64,000 nt of DNA. Source: Picosynechococcus sp. PCC 7002 (GTDB lineage Bacteria > Cyanobacteriota > Cyanobacteriia > Cyanobacteriales > MRBY01). The stretch spans positions 1,860,001 to 1,924,000 of the forward strand of contig NZ_CAWLFA010000001.1 in NCBI RefSeq assembly GCF_963860125.1. Direction: 5' to 3'. Below are positions 53,448 through 62,367 of this stretch, one piece after another. Every line of letters starts with the position of its first letter. The stretch's first letter is position 1. A model generated the notes under the pieces. The model was given only the letters and a program-made list of their open reading frames with translations. It made no database searches and was not told the origin of the DNA. A program made the translations under genes and the position numbers.

Positions 53448-55007
53448 ATGACTGACGCCGCCACAATCCAAAAAATCAAACTCACAAAAATCGAACAAGC
53501 CAAACAAGCCAAACCCGGCTTAGCGATTAAAGATGAGTTGGCAACCCTGGCCCAGGCTGGCTGGGAAGCCATGGATCAAGATGACTTAATCATTCGTCTT
53601 AAATTTCTGGGACTTTTTCACCGACCGGTGACCCCAGGCAAATTTATGCTGCGTCTGCGGACTCCCCACGGCATCCTCAACAGTGCCCAAGTGCGCGCCC
53701 TAGCAGAAATTGTGCAACGCTACGGCGAAGACGGGAGTGCCGACATCACAACCCGCCAAAATATCCAATTACGCGGCATTCGACTGGAAGACACCCCAGA
53801 GATTTTGACGAAATTAAAGCAAGTGGGCCTCACCACGGTACAGTCTGGCCACGATAACGTGCGCAACATTACAGGGTCTCCCGTCGCCGGTATCGACCCC
53901 GAAGAATATTTTGATACCCGGGAACTCGCGGCCCAACTCCAAAATATGATCACCAATTACGGTGAAGGCAGCCTCGAATTTAGTGACCTCCCCCGGAAGT
54001 TTAATATCTGCCTAGAAGGAGCGCCGGATAATTCTTCCCACGTAGAAATCAATGACATTGGCTTTGTCCCGGCCTTTAAGGATGGGCAATTTGGCTTTAA
54101 TGTCCTGGTTGGCGGATATTTTTCTGCCCAGCGACAAGCCGAAGGGATTTCGATTAATGTTTGGGTTCCCCCCAACGAAGCTGTCCTTGCGGTCAGTCGT
54201 GGTATTTTAGCGCTATATACCCGCCACAGTGCCGAGGAAGGTCTCCGGGGAAATCGGGCCAAAGCGCGGGTGTTGTGGCTGGTTGAAGCGTGGGGTGTCA
54301 ATGCTTTCCGGGCGAGATTAGAAGCAGAAATTGGCCAATCTTTAGAACCGGCAGCCCCAGAACACGCCTTAACCATGGATAAGCGAGATCACATCGGTGT
54401 CTATGCCCAAAAACAAGCAGGTTATCACTATGTGGGCTTGCATGTCCCCGCCGGACGCTTGACCGCAGAGGACATGTTCGAGGTAGCACGCCTCGCAGAA
54501 ACCTATGGCAATGGCGAAATTCGGGCCACAGTGGAAGAGAATTTCATTATTCCCTACGTCAAAAGCGAAAACGTTGAGGCGCTACTCCAGGAACCGTTAC
54601 TAGAAAAATTCTCGGTGAATCCTTCGACCTTGGTACGTTCCTTTGTGTCCTGCACAGGTAATCGCTACTGCAATTTTGCCCTTGTGGAGACGAAGGAACA
54701 GGGGTTAGCTTTGGCCCGTGAATTGGATGCCGAATTAGATATTCCCCAACGGGTACGGATGCACTGGACTGGCTGCCCAAATTCCTGTGGTCAAGCCCAG
54801 GTGGGTGATATCGGCTTTATCGGTTCTAAAGCGAAAGTTGATGGGGCAATTGTCGAAGCGGTCAATGTGCTCACTGGGGGAACGGTCGGTAACCAGGCGA
54901 GCCTCGGTGCGCCGGTAGCTCAGAAAGTGCCCTGTGGGGACACCCTCAAGGCAACTGTGAAGCATATTTTAATCGAACAGTTTGGAGCAACGCCGAAGTC
55001 GGAGTAG
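53448..55007 (+). CDS. nirA: Ferredoxin-nitrite reductase
   Basis: The 519-residue enzyme reduces nitrite to ammonium with six electrons from ferredoxin. It has two sulfite/nitrite reductase half-domains (LRTPHGILNSAQVRALAEIV near residue 68; KQAGYHYVGLHVPAGRLTAE near 323). The [4Fe-4S]-siroheme cysteines lie in SFVSCTGNRYCNF and WTGCPNSCGQAQ near 400-450, a C-X5-C and C-X3-C pair. DGSADITTRQNIQLRGI near 95 fits the siroheme site. The length matches cyanobacterial NirA, not the longer sulfite reductases. An NtcA promoter supports nitrogen control. Nitrate transport genes do not follow. Confidence 0.95.
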   Translation: MTDAATIQKIKLTKIEQAKQAKPGLAIKDELATLAQAGWEAMDQDDLIIRLKFLGLFHRPVTPGKFMLRLRTPHGILNSAQVRALAEIVQRYGEDGSADITTRQNIQLRGIRLEDTPEILTKLKQVGLTTVQSGHDNVRNITGSPVAGIDPEEYFDTRELAAQLQNMITNYGEGSLEFSDLPRKFNICLEGAPDNSSHVEINDIGFVPAFKDGQFGFNVLVGGYFSAQRQAEGISINVWVPPNEAVLAVSRGILALYTRHSAEEGLRGNRAKARVLWLVEAWGVNAFRARLEAEIGQSLEPAAPEHALTMDKRDHIGVYAQKQAGYHYVGLHVPAGRLTAEDMFEVARLAETYGNGEIRATVEENFIIPYVKSENVEALLQEPLLEKFSVNPSTLVRSFVSCTGNRYCNFALVETKEQGLALARELDAELDIPQRVRMHWTGCPNSCGQAQVGDIGFIGSKAKVDGAIVEAVNVLTGGTVGNQASLGAPVAQKVPCGDTLKATVKHILIEQFGATPKSE

Positions 55008-55053
55008 GCTGAAGTCCTTCTAATTTTGCTTTAATCTTAAAAACTTACAAACC

Positions 55054-55090
55054 ATCCCACAGAATCCGTCAGTGACTCTGTGGGATTTTT
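55054..55090 (+). terminator. Strong Rho-independent terminator after nirA
   Basis: ATCCCACAGA pairs perfectly over ten bases with TCTGTGGGAT, with a 13-base loop, and is followed by TTTT. It lies 47 bases after nirA and may also serve the small convergent gene. Confidence 0.88.
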
Positions 55091-55119
55091 GCTGGATGGA
55101 ATTTGTTGGGACGAGGAGA

Positions 55120-55269
55120 CTAAATTTTTTCGCTGACCCAGATTCGATAGAGCTTACCATTCGCATCTATTAACCAGTGAGCTACAAGGCGGGTCGGCAC
55201 ATTTCGATCTGTTTTGAGGGGAAAAGGGATCGAAGTTTGGGGGGTGGTTGGATTAGCAACATGATGCAT
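55120..55269 (-). CDS. Small conserved-looking protein, 49 residues
   Basis: A short minus-strand frame translates as MHHVANPTTPQTSIPFPLKT, continues DRNVPTRLVAHWLIDANGKL and ends YRIWVSEKI. AGGAG lies about ten bases before the ATG. The pattern P-F-P-L, R-x-V-P-T-R-L-V and H-W-L-I-D resembles small cyanobacterial proteins I recall as unannotated hypotheticals; no function is known. It occupies an otherwise empty 680-base gap and ends opposite the nirA terminator. Confidence 0.62.
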   Translation of the reverse strand: MHHVANPTTPQTSIPFPLKTDRNVPTRLVAHWLIDANGKLYRIWVSEKI

Positions 55270-55690
55270 TGTTCAAATCTCCTGGACACGCCAATAGGTA
55301 ATGAAAGGATTAAGTCATAATTTACTTTTTCTTAACCTTGGTTTTAGTATACACCGAAGCTTTTGGGAGATTTCCTTTGTATCACGGTTTTAAAACGGAA
55401 AAGTCCGTAAGGATATAGTTAATCTATTCTTAACCTTGGAGCGGGATTGGGGGCGATCGCCTTGCCTCTGGGGATAGCCTCAGGCGACGAATTCACGGGA
55501 GGCAGCTTTTTAATTATTCGTTACAAACTTCATGAAAAATCACATTCACCGAGGCCGAAAACGTGCCAATTCAGGTTAGTCTGGAATACTAGTTTGACCT
55601 GTGTCGACCTAAAGAAGCCTTGCAACATCAGCCTTTGGGCCATCAGGTAAACCCTTTTAATAAATAGATAAAACTTCTTCCCACGCAACC
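55270..55690 (+). promoter_or_regulatory. Upstream region of hemF
   Basis: No gene is supported in these 421 bases. A 13-base direct repeat TTCTTAACCTTGG occurs at 55329-55341 and 55427-55439, 98 bases apart. GTTTTAAAAC (a 10-bp palindrome) lies between them. One HIP1 octamer is near 55453. The promoters of hemF and of the divergent small gene should be here, but I could not place them. Confidence 0.4.
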
Positions 55691-56725
55691 ATGACAGCTT
55701 TGCAAACAGAATCCACCAATGCCAGTTCCGCTAAGCCTGTGCCCCCCAGTGATTCCAAAGAACGGGTGAGCCAGTTTATGCAGCAAATCCAGGACAAAAT
55801 TTGTCAGGGATTAGAGGTGGCCGACGGAAAAGGAAAATTTCAGGAAGATTCTTGGCAGCGACAGGAGGGCGGCGGCGGTCGTTCTCGGGTAATGCGTGAG
55901 GGGAATGTCCTAGAACAGGGGGGCGTCAATTTCTCTGAGGTATGGGGTGATCAACTGCCGCCTTCGATTTTGAAACAGCGCCCTGAAGCCGCAGGCCACG
56001 GGTTCTATGCCACGGGCACATCAATGGTGTTACATCCCCGCAATCCTTATATCCCAACGGTTCACCTCAACTATCGTTATTTTGAAGCTGGCCCCGTCTG
56101 GTGGTTTGGCGGTGGTGCAGATTTGACGCCCTACTACCCTTTTGCTGAGGATGCGGCCCATTTCCACAAAACCTACCAAGCCGCCTGCGATCGCCACCAC
56201 AAAGAGTATTACAACGTCTTTAAGCGCTGGTGTGATGAATATTTCTACCTGAAGCACCGGGACGAAACCCGTGGGGTCGGTGGATTGTTCTTCGACTATC
56301 AAGATGGCACCGGGGAACTGTATAAAGGCCCCCACCCCGATAAAGCTGCTGCTGCCTACAGTAAGGATTTAGGGGAACAGCCCCAGCGCAGTTGGGAAGA
56401 TATTTTTGCGTTTGTGCAAGACTGTGGTGGTTCCTTCCTTGATTCCTATGTGCCGATCATTGAACGGCGACGCAACACAGAATATGGCGATCGCGAACGG
56501 CAATTCCAACTTTACCGCCGGGGCCGCTACGTCGAATTTAACCTCGTCTATGACCGGGGAACTATTTTCGGCTTGCAGACCAATGGCCGTACCGAATCGA
56601 TTTTGATGTCTTTACCGCCCCTGGTGCGTTGGGAATATAGCTACAGTCCTGAGCCTGGTACCCCAGAGGCAGAACTCTATGAACGGTTCCTCAAGCCCCA
56701 GGATTGGGCCAACTGGCAAGGTTAA
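55691..56725 (+). CDS. hemF: Oxygen-dependent coproporphyrinogen III oxidase
   Basis: The 344-residue enzyme performs the aerobic oxidative decarboxylation to protoporphyrinogen IX in heme and chlorophyll synthesis. It contains GGGRSRVMREGNVLEQGGVN near residue 60, HPRNPYIPTVHLNYRYFEAG near 116, WWFGGGADLTPYYPFAEDA near 138, and RGVGGLFFDYQDG near 195, all conserved HemF blocks. The first 20 residues are Ser/Thr-rich and variable. Confidence 0.97.
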   Translation: MTALQTESTNASSAKPVPPSDSKERVSQFMQQIQDKICQGLEVADGKGKFQEDSWQRQEGGGGRSRVMREGNVLEQGGVNFSEVWGDQLPPSILKQRPEAAGHGFYATGTSMVLHPRNPYIPTVHLNYRYFEAGPVWWFGGGADLTPYYPFAEDAAHFHKTYQAACDRHHKEYYNVFKRWCDEYFYLKHRDETRGVGGLFFDYQDGTGELYKGPHPDKAAAAYSKDLGEQPQRSWEDIFAFVQDCGGSFLDSYVPIIERRRNTEYGDRERQFQLYRRGRYVEFNLVYDRGTIFGLQTNGRTESILMSLPPLVRWEYSYSPEPGTPEAELYERFLKPQDWANWQG

Positions 56726-56948
56726 GAATCGGCCTCTTTTAAAGAGTCAAAACCGAAAGCGAAAATTGTAGTGATCACTGGGGCAAATCTGGGGGCGCGA
56801 ACGCCGAGATTTCCCCAGAATTTTGATTTGGGGCATAATAGCTCAGGTATTACCGGAAAAGTCCAACACCAGCGGTGGCAATTCAAGCCGCTTTGGGGTG
56901 TTGCTCACCACTGCCCGGTCAGCTTTATTGTGCCCTAGAGAACGATTG

Positions 56949-57737
56949 ATGCGGGTTACACCGAGAACACTACAAAACTATAAAAAAACGGCACGACCCA
57001 TCGTGACCCTGACGGCCTGGGACTATGCGATCGCCCGCTTAGTTGATCAAGCCGGGGTCGATGTCATCCTGGTGGGGGACTCCCTCGCGATGGTGGCCCT
57101 CGGCTATGAAAATACGCTGCCTGTGACCCTAGAGGCGATGATTCACCATACCCAGGCCGTTTGTCGGGGGGTTAAAAATGCCCTCGTGGTCAGTGATCTT
57201 CCTTTTTTAACCTACCAAGAAAGCCTCTCCCAGGCGATCCATACGGCGGGTCGAATTCTCAAGGAAACCACCGCCCAGGCGATCAAACTGGAAGGGGGAC
57301 ACCCAGCGATGGCCGAAACGGTGGAACGTCTCACTCGCTTAGGGGTACCGGTGATGGGTCATGTGGGTCTCACTCCCCAATCGGTGCATACCCTGGGTTA
57401 TCGGCAACAGGGCAATACGGAACTAGAAGCGACACGGGTGATCCAAGAGGCGATCGCCCTCGAACAGGCCGGGGCCTTTGCGGTGGTCTTAGAACATATT
57501 CCAGCGACCCTGGCACAGACGATTACCGAAAAACTGACAATTCCGACCATTGGCATCGGCGCGGGACGCCATTGTGATGGGCAAGTGCTGGTAACGGCGG
57601 ATCTTTTGGGCCTCAGTGAAAAAGCGCCCCCCTTTGCCAAACAATATTTAGACTTAGACAATCTGATTACCAACGCAGTCCAACGCTATAGCGATGATGT
57701 TCGTACGCAGCAGTTTCCGCCCCATCTGGGCTCCTAG
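56949..57737 (+). CDS. panB: 3-methyl-2-oxobutanoate hydroxymethyltransferase
   Basis: The 262-residue enzyme makes ketopantoate for coenzyme A. It has VTLTAWDYAIARLVDQAGVD near residue 19, ILVGDSLAMVALGYENTLPV near 40, IKLEGGHPAMAETVERLTRL near 110 and VMGHVGLTPQSVHTLGYRQQ near 132. I chose the ATG at 56949, which begins the conserved MRVTPRTLQNYK; an upstream in-frame start at 56823 would add 42 residues without family match. Its last 44 bases overlap the start of lnt in another frame. Confidence 0.95.
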   Translation: MRVTPRTLQNYKKTARPIVTLTAWDYAIARLVDQAGVDVILVGDSLAMVALGYENTLPVTLEAMIHHTQAVCRGVKNALVVSDLPFLTYQESLSQAIHTAGRILKETTAQAIKLEGGHPAMAETVERLTRLGVPVMGHVGLTPQSVHTLGYRQQGNTELEATRVIQEAIALEQAGAFAVVLEHIPATLAQTITEKLTIPTIGIGAGRHCDGQVLVTADLLGLSEKAPPFAKQYLDLDNLITNAVQRYSDDVRTQQFPPHLGS

Positions 57738-59358
57738 ATTTCTCGTATTAGGGGCAGGGGTACTGATGGGCATGGCCTCGGCCCCCGTCGAAGCTTGGTA
57801 TCTCGCTTGGATCGCCTTGATCCCCCTCTGGATCTATCTTGGGCGATCGCCCCAAAGGACTAAGTCATTCCCATCTGCTCAAGGTCGTAAAGGTCTACGG
57901 GCGATGCGTAATTTTTACCAGAGATACAAACAGCCCCTCTGGTTGAGTTTTTATTGGGGTTTGGGGTACCAGGGTTTTACGCTGTTTTGGATTACGGGGA
58001 TTCACCCGATGACCTGGATGGGGGTTCCTTGGCTGTGGAGTTTGGCGATCGCCATTGTTTGCTGGATTATTATCACCCTGTGGGGGGCGGGCATCCCGGT
58101 GCTCTGGGCGTTAGGGATGGTTTGTTTCGAGGAATTTCGTGCTTCCTTCGGGCCTTTAAGCTTTGCCGGGCGACTTTACCGGGTTGTTTATGGGGCGTCC
58201 TTGTGGTGTGTGATCGAATATCTCTGGAGCCAGAGTGATCTCTTTTGGCACTTCCTTGCCTTTAGCCAGAGTCCCCATAATTTAGCGATTTTACAATTGG
58301 CTCAACTGTCGGGATTTACCACCATTTCTTGGCTCATTGTGCTGGTGAATGGTTGTCTTGCGGAGGCCTGTTTCGATGCGACTGGGACTGTGCGCTTCCA
58401 CCGTTGCAGTGGTCTGTTGGGGGGACTCACCCTAATTCTTCTGGGTAGTGCTCACCTGATTGGTTGGTCGCTACTCCAGACAACGCCCGTTACCAGCGAT
58501 CGCCCTGCCCAAATCGGCATTATTCAGGGGAATATTCCCAACGAAATTAAACTCTACCAAGATGGTAATCAGTTGGCGATCGCCAATTATCGCGCGGGCT
58601 ATGAAACCCTTGCCCAACAGCCCCTAGACTTGATTATTACCCCGGAGACGGCCTTACCCTTTCGCATCGAGCAAATTCTCCAGGCAACCTTTTGGCCCCG
58701 CCTGATCCGCACAGAAAACGTCCCCCTCGTCCTGGGGGCTTTTAGTAGTGAAGCAAATAACTTTACCAACAGCCTATTTGCCCTGGATCGCCAAGGCTAC
58801 GTATTCAGCCGCTACAACAAACAGCGCCTCGTGCCCCTGGGGGAATATATTCCCTTTGAAGCTGTCCTGGGCAAGATCATTAATCGCTTGTCGCCCCTCG
58901 ATGCCCACCTGGTGCGGGGCCAAAACCCAGCAGTGATGCAAACCCCCCTCGGCCCAGCCACCGTTGCCATCTGCTATGAGTCCGCCTATCCAGAACATTT
59001 CCGTCGCCAAACCGCCGCCGGGGGAGAATTTATCATTGTGGCTTCCAATGACGCCCACTACAGTGAAACCATGCCAGCCCAACACCATGCCCTCGATGTG
59101 ATGCAGGCGATCGCCAATGGTCGTTGGTTAGTGCGGGCTAACAATACGGGTCATTCGGGCGTGATTGACCCCACCGGAAAAACTTTGTGGTTATCTTCCC
59201 TAAATGAATTTGTCACCTACAGCGCACAAATATATTTAAGCGATAAAAAAACACCCTATGTCCACTGGGGAAATTGGCTCGTTAAAAGCCAAGGTTTATT
59301 CCTATTAGGAACGGGTTTGTCTGGATATATTAGCTACGCTCACAGAGCCAGAGTTTAG
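57694..59358 (+). CDS. lnt: Apolipoprotein N-acyltransferase
   Basis: The 554-residue protein has an N-terminal membrane part of about 250 residues (LVLGAGVLMGMASAPVEAWY; WIALIPLWIYLG) and a C-terminal nitrilase-like domain. The domain begins IGIIQGNIPNEIK and has the catalytic triad in ITPETALPF (Glu), YNKQRLVPLGEY (Lys) and VAICYESAYPE (Cys). It adds the third acyl chain to lipoproteins. Its ATG at 57694 lies inside panB, a 44-base overlap that suggests coupled translation. The length is slightly above the E. coli enzyme (512). Confidence 0.92.
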   Translation: MMFVRSSFRPIWAPRFLVLGAGVLMGMASAPVEAWYLAWIALIPLWIYLGRSPQRTKSFPSAQGRKGLRAMRNFYQRYKQPLWLSFYWGLGYQGFTLFWITGIHPMTWMGVPWLWSLAIAIVCWIIITLWGAGIPVLWALGMVCFEEFRASFGPLSFAGRLYRVVYGASLWCVIEYLWSQSDLFWHFLAFSQSPHNLAILQLAQLSGFTTISWLIVLVNGCLAEACFDATGTVRFHRCSGLLGGLTLILLGSAHLIGWSLLQTTPVTSDRPAQIGIIQGNIPNEIKLYQDGNQLAIANYRAGYETLAQQPLDLIITPETALPFRIEQILQATFWPRLIRTENVPLVLGAFSSEANNFTNSLFALDRQGYVFSRYNKQRLVPLGEYIPFEAVLGKIINRLSPLDAHLVRGQNPAVMQTPLGPATVAICYESAYPEHFRRQTAAGGEFIIVASNDAHYSETMPAQHHALDVMQAIANGRWLVRANNTGHSGVIDPTGKTLWLSSLNEFVTYSAQIYLSDKKTPYVHWGNWLVKSQGLFLLGTGLSGYISYAHRARV

Positions 59359-59384
59359 GGAACTTAGGCAATACAAATAGACAA

Positions 59385-59410
59385 TAAAAAAGGGAAGCTT
59401 TTCCCCTTGA
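59385..59410. terminator. Bidirectional terminator between lnt and the DUF760 gene
   Basis: AAAAAAGGG and CCCCTT flank AAGCTTTT, forming a short stem with A-rich and T-rich sides between two convergent genes. One base bulges. Confidence 0.55.
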
Positions 59411-59455
59411 AATCTTCTGAATTTTGCTGACTAGATCATTGCTAGAAAATGGACT

Positions 59456-59797
59456 TTAATCGGACAAATTAAGGTCTTGCTCCTGGAGGGATTTTTCGAT
59501 GTTGAACCGTTGCTCGGCATTGCGAATAAAGTAGCCCCCCATCATTGCTGAGGCCAACAAGTGACCAAGCTGTTCGCGGCTCATATTGACCGATACATTA
59601 AATCCATCGGCGCTAGATAAAACGCCTAATAACCCAACAATATTGCGTTCGATAACTTGGTTAACAGCCGGAGATTGGGGCTTTGACATGTGGGCAATCA
59701 TTTCTGGAGACAAAGACTGGACATAATGCCAAAGCTCGTCTGAACCTTGTTGTTTGTTGCCTGTGAGACCATAAAAACTTTGGGCTTCGTTATTCAC
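59456..59797 (-). CDS. DUF760 domain protein
   Basis: The 113-residue soluble protein has the DUF760 core: LWHYVQSLSPEMIAHMSKPQ near residue 22, VIERNIVGLLGVLSS near 48, and NVSVNMSREQLGHLLASAMM with GGYFIRNAEQRF near 67-98. This family occurs in cyanobacteria and chloroplasts; a plant member has been linked to light and stress acclimation, but the cyanobacterial function is unknown. It stands alone, convergent with lnt. Confidence 0.8.
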   Translation of the reverse strand: MNNEAQSFYGLTGNKQQGSDELWHYVQSLSPEMIAHMSKPQSPAVNQVIERNIVGLLGVLSSADGFNVSVNMSREQLGHLLASAMMGGYFIRNAEQRFNIEKSLQEQDLNLSD

Positions 59798-59983
59798 CAG
59801 TCTTTCCTCCTAGATGCTCAATGGGAGTGATGCGTTGAATCACTATGTTTTGATGCAATACTAACTAAGGCTAATGTAACAACTTATTGACAACCCAGAG
59901 GGGAGTGTAACCGAACTTTTGCGGTGGCGTTTTTACGATTTTCTCCCCCCAGGCGATCGCCAAATTATCCTTTGACTGAGCAA

Positions 59984-60940
59984 TTAACTGGCTAAATATT
60001 CACCCATTTCCGCTTTTCGTTTGCGGAGTTTAGCGAGGGCTTCCCGTTCAATTTGACGTACCCGCTCCCGGCTGATGCTCAGATGTTCACCAATTTTTGC
60101 GAGGGTGTGGGGCGTCCCATCCCGGAGACCAAAGCGGAGGGTTAAAACTTCCTGTTGTTGGGCGGTCAAATCATTTAACATCCGCGCTAAATCCCGTTTT
60201 AGAGCCGCATGGGTCGCATAATCATCGGGGGTTAAGCCATCGTCTTCGAGGAGCTCGATCAGTTCCGTGTCGTTGTTATCCCCAACCCGCAGGTCTAGAG
60301 AAAGGGGCTGGCGGGATTTTTCGAGGTAGTCCCTGACTTGCTTGGTGGTTAAACCTAGTTCATCGGCTAGTTCTGGGATTGAGGCAGAACGTCCATTGGC
60401 TTGGGCAAGTTGGCGCTGGGCTTTCTTAATTTTATTGAGCTTTTCGGTGATATGAATCGGGAGGCGAATCGTGCGACTCTTTTCGGCGATCGCCCGGGTG
60501 ATTGCCTGCCGGATCCACCAATAAGCATAGGTCGAGAAACGATAACCCTTGGTCGGGTCAAATTTTTCTACCCCCCGTTGCATGCCGATGGTGCCCTCTT
60601 GAATCAAATCGAGGAGATCCATATTGCGCTTAATGTATTTTTTCGCCACTGAGACCACAAGGCGGAGGTTCGCTTCGACCATTTTTTGTTTTGCCTGCTT
60701 CCCTAGGAGGAGTTGCTTTTTCAGCTCCCGCTGGGAAAGGTTCGCTGCCTGGGCCCATTCCTTGAGGCTCGGCTCTTGATCCTGCTTCTCTGCTAATTCG
60801 GCTTTAAGCTTCTCTAGGTTGACCATTTTCTGGACACGGCGAGAATAAAGAACTTCCTCTTCGTGGGTTAAAAGGGGAACTCTTCCAATTTCTTTAAGAT
60901 AGGTACGGACAGGATCGGCGGAGTATTTGGCAGTTTTCAT
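59984..60940 (-). CDS. Group 2 RNA polymerase sigma factor, SigD-like
   Basis: The 318-residue sigma-70 factor has region 1.2 (DPVRTYLKEIGRVPLLTHEE near residue 9), region 2 (NLRLVVSVAKKYIKRNMDLL near 91; DLIQEGTIGMQRGVEKFDPT; YWWIRQAITRAIAEKSR) and region 4 (LTLRFGLRDGTPHTLAKIGE; SISRERVRQIEREALAKLR). It lacks the long region 1.1 of the principal sigma SigA. The length is the same as I recall for Synechocystis SigD, a stress and light-responsive group 2 factor; SigB or another member is possible. Confidence 0.88.
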   Translation of the reverse strand: MKTAKYSADPVRTYLKEIGRVPLLTHEEEVLYSRRVQKMVNLEKLKAELAEKQDQEPSLKEWAQAANLSQRELKKQLLLGKQAKQKMVEANLRLVVSVAKKYIKRNMDLLDLIQEGTIGMQRGVEKFDPTKGYRFSTYAYWWIRQAITRAIAEKSRTIRLPIHITEKLNKIKKAQRQLAQANGRSASIPELADELGLTTKQVRDYLEKSRQPLSLDLRVGDNNDTELIELLEDDGLTPDDYATHAALKRDLARMLNDLTAQQQEVLTLRFGLRDGTPHTLAKIGEHLSISRERVRQIEREALAKLRKRKAEMGEYLAS

Positions 60941-61247
60941 AGGTCAACTCGGCTAGAAAGGACGAAATTTAAAAAATGAAAATAAGAAGCTACTCCCTAG
61001 ACTGGATTCGCCAGGGCTGCGGAAAAAGTGAGTTGTCCACTAAAGGAAACAGGCAAGGTCTGTACTGACGGAGCAGCGATTTAACCTTGGTGAAAAAACG
61101 AGAATCGAAATGCTTAATTTTTATTTATGAATTTATTTTACCAAAAAATTAGAGTTTTATTAAGTTTATTTAATAAATGTAAAGTTACTGAGAATGGCAA
61201 ACAGGCCGTAGGGGAAACTACGGCGGACTAAGGGATCCAGGCACAAA
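60941..61247. other. Intergenic region without recognised gene
   Basis: These 307 bases between the sigma factor (upstream side) and terC (downstream end) hold no supported gene. The segment around 61100-61190 is A/T-rich and would suit the sigma factor promoter. No clear hairpin terminator for terC was found. Confidence 0.4.
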
Positions 61248-61955
61248 TTAGGGCGATGGCGAGTCCTCTTGGGGGACAAAATCAGGGTTGCGTTTAGAAA
61301 ATCCCCAAATAAACATGGCGGCGATCGCCGTGATCATCAGCCATTCAGGCATCACAAAACTGGGATAAACCGCCTTAAGGAGGAGACGAACCCCCACAAA
61401 GCCCACGGTCACAAAACCTGCATCTTCTAAGTTGGTAAATTCATCGAGCCAGCGGATAAACAGCCCCGCCAGAAAGCGGAGGGTCAGAACGCCAATGGTG
61501 CCCCCAAGCACAATCAACCAAATGTCTTCCGCGACGGCGATCGCCGTTGTGACGCTATCGAGGGAAAAGGCTAAATCCGTGACCGCAATCATCGGAATCG
61601 CTTGCCAGAGGGACTTGAACTCTAGGCTATGGTGGTGATTTTTATCATCTTCAGGGGAGGTAAAGTAGCGAAAAACCAGCCACAGCAAATACAATGCCCC
61701 CAAAAGTTCTACTTGCCAATAATGGATCACCCAAGTTGCCGTGAAAATGAGGGTGATTCTGAGAATGTAAGCCACCATCAAACCAATGTTGAGGGCTTTG
61801 CGTTGTTGGGTCGGACTGGCTAACCCCTGGGCGATCGCCGCGAGGGCAATGGCATTATCGGCTGAAAGAACAGCTTCTAGGGCCACCAAAATCACGAGAA
61901 TGAGAGACGTTTCTAAGCTGAAATGCAACTGGGGATGAAGAATTTGCTCGAGCAT
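61248..61955 (-). CDS. TerC family membrane protein
   Basis: The 235-residue protein has about seven membrane helices and the TerC acidic motifs: LILVILVALEAVLSADNAIA near residues 17-36 and IAVTDLAFSLDSVTTAIAVA near 125-144. The paired aspartates in SADNA and SLDSV are thought to bind metal, and family members are implicated in manganese or tellurite handling. The E. coli homologue Alx is a manganese exporter. In chloroplasts a TerC protein is needed for thylakoid membrane insertion. A possible attenuator lies in its leader. Confidence 0.87.
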   Translation of the reverse strand: MLEQILHPQLHFSLETSLILVILVALEAVLSADNAIALAAIAQGLASPTQQRKALNIGLMVAYILRITLIFTATWVIHYWQVELLGALYLLWLVFRYFTSPEDDKNHHHSLEFKSLWQAIPMIAVTDLAFSLDSVTTAIAVAEDIWLIVLGGTIGVLTLRFLAGLFIRWLDEFTNLEDAGFVTVGFVGVRLLLKAVYPSFVMPEWLMITAIAAMFIWGFSKRNPDFVPQEDSPSP

Positions 61956-61998
61956 GGGAAAAATTCGACACAGTAAACTTTTGAGAACAATTCAAGAC

Positions 61999-62031
61999 AA
62001 AAAAAGACCGCCCGTCGGGTTGCTGTGGCGG
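61999..62031 (-). terminator. Terminator-like hairpin in the terC leader
   Basis: On the minus strand CCGCC (62031-62027) pairs with GGCGG (62012-62008), and a run of seven T follows (62005-61999). It lies about 45 bases before the terC ATG, and TACAAT at 62058-62053 is a good -10 box just upstream. A short transcript ending here would mean attenuation or a small RNA. Confidence 0.5.
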
Positions 62032-62238
62032 CAAATGGGTCACCTTAAGGCCATTGTAAACAAACTATCCAGTCAACGGCAGAAACTTCTCAGAATCAAG
62101 GTTAAAGCGACGCATTTTTGGTGAATGGGTGAAGGTTGGGGTGATATGTTGCGTCTTGTTACAAAACCTTGGGGAAACCAGAGGCAATATCGCAAATTAA
62201 GGGATAAACCTCAGTTTATATTCGGAGTTTTTAAAATT

Positions 62239-62334
62239 ATGGGAATTTCTGATACCCAAGTGTTAGTGGCCCTTGCCATTGCCCTCATTCCTGGTGTTTT
62301 GGCTTTCCGGCTCTCCACTGAGCTTTATAAGTAA
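62239..62334 (+). CDS. psaM: Photosystem I subunit XII, PsaM
   Basis: The 31-residue single-helix protein, MGISDTQVLVALAIALIPGV followed by LAFRLSTELYK, matches PsaM along its whole length. It is a small peripheral helix of PSI near the trimerisation region. GGAG lies 12 bases before the ATG. A longer frame starting at 62125 has no family support upstream of this Met. Confidence 0.95.
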   Translation: MGISDTQVLVALAIALIPGVLAFRLSTELYK

Positions 62335-62367
62335 ATTTGTCTAAATCTGCCACAGAAGCAGACTTGG

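Noticed and set aside
61956..62124. yybP-ykoY manganese riboswitch before terC
   Set aside because: Its conserved blocks are not visible; only a terminator-like hairpin can be supported.
62125..62238. N-terminal extension of PsaM by 38 residues
   Set aside because: The 31-residue form matches PsaM along its whole length and has its own ribosome binding site.
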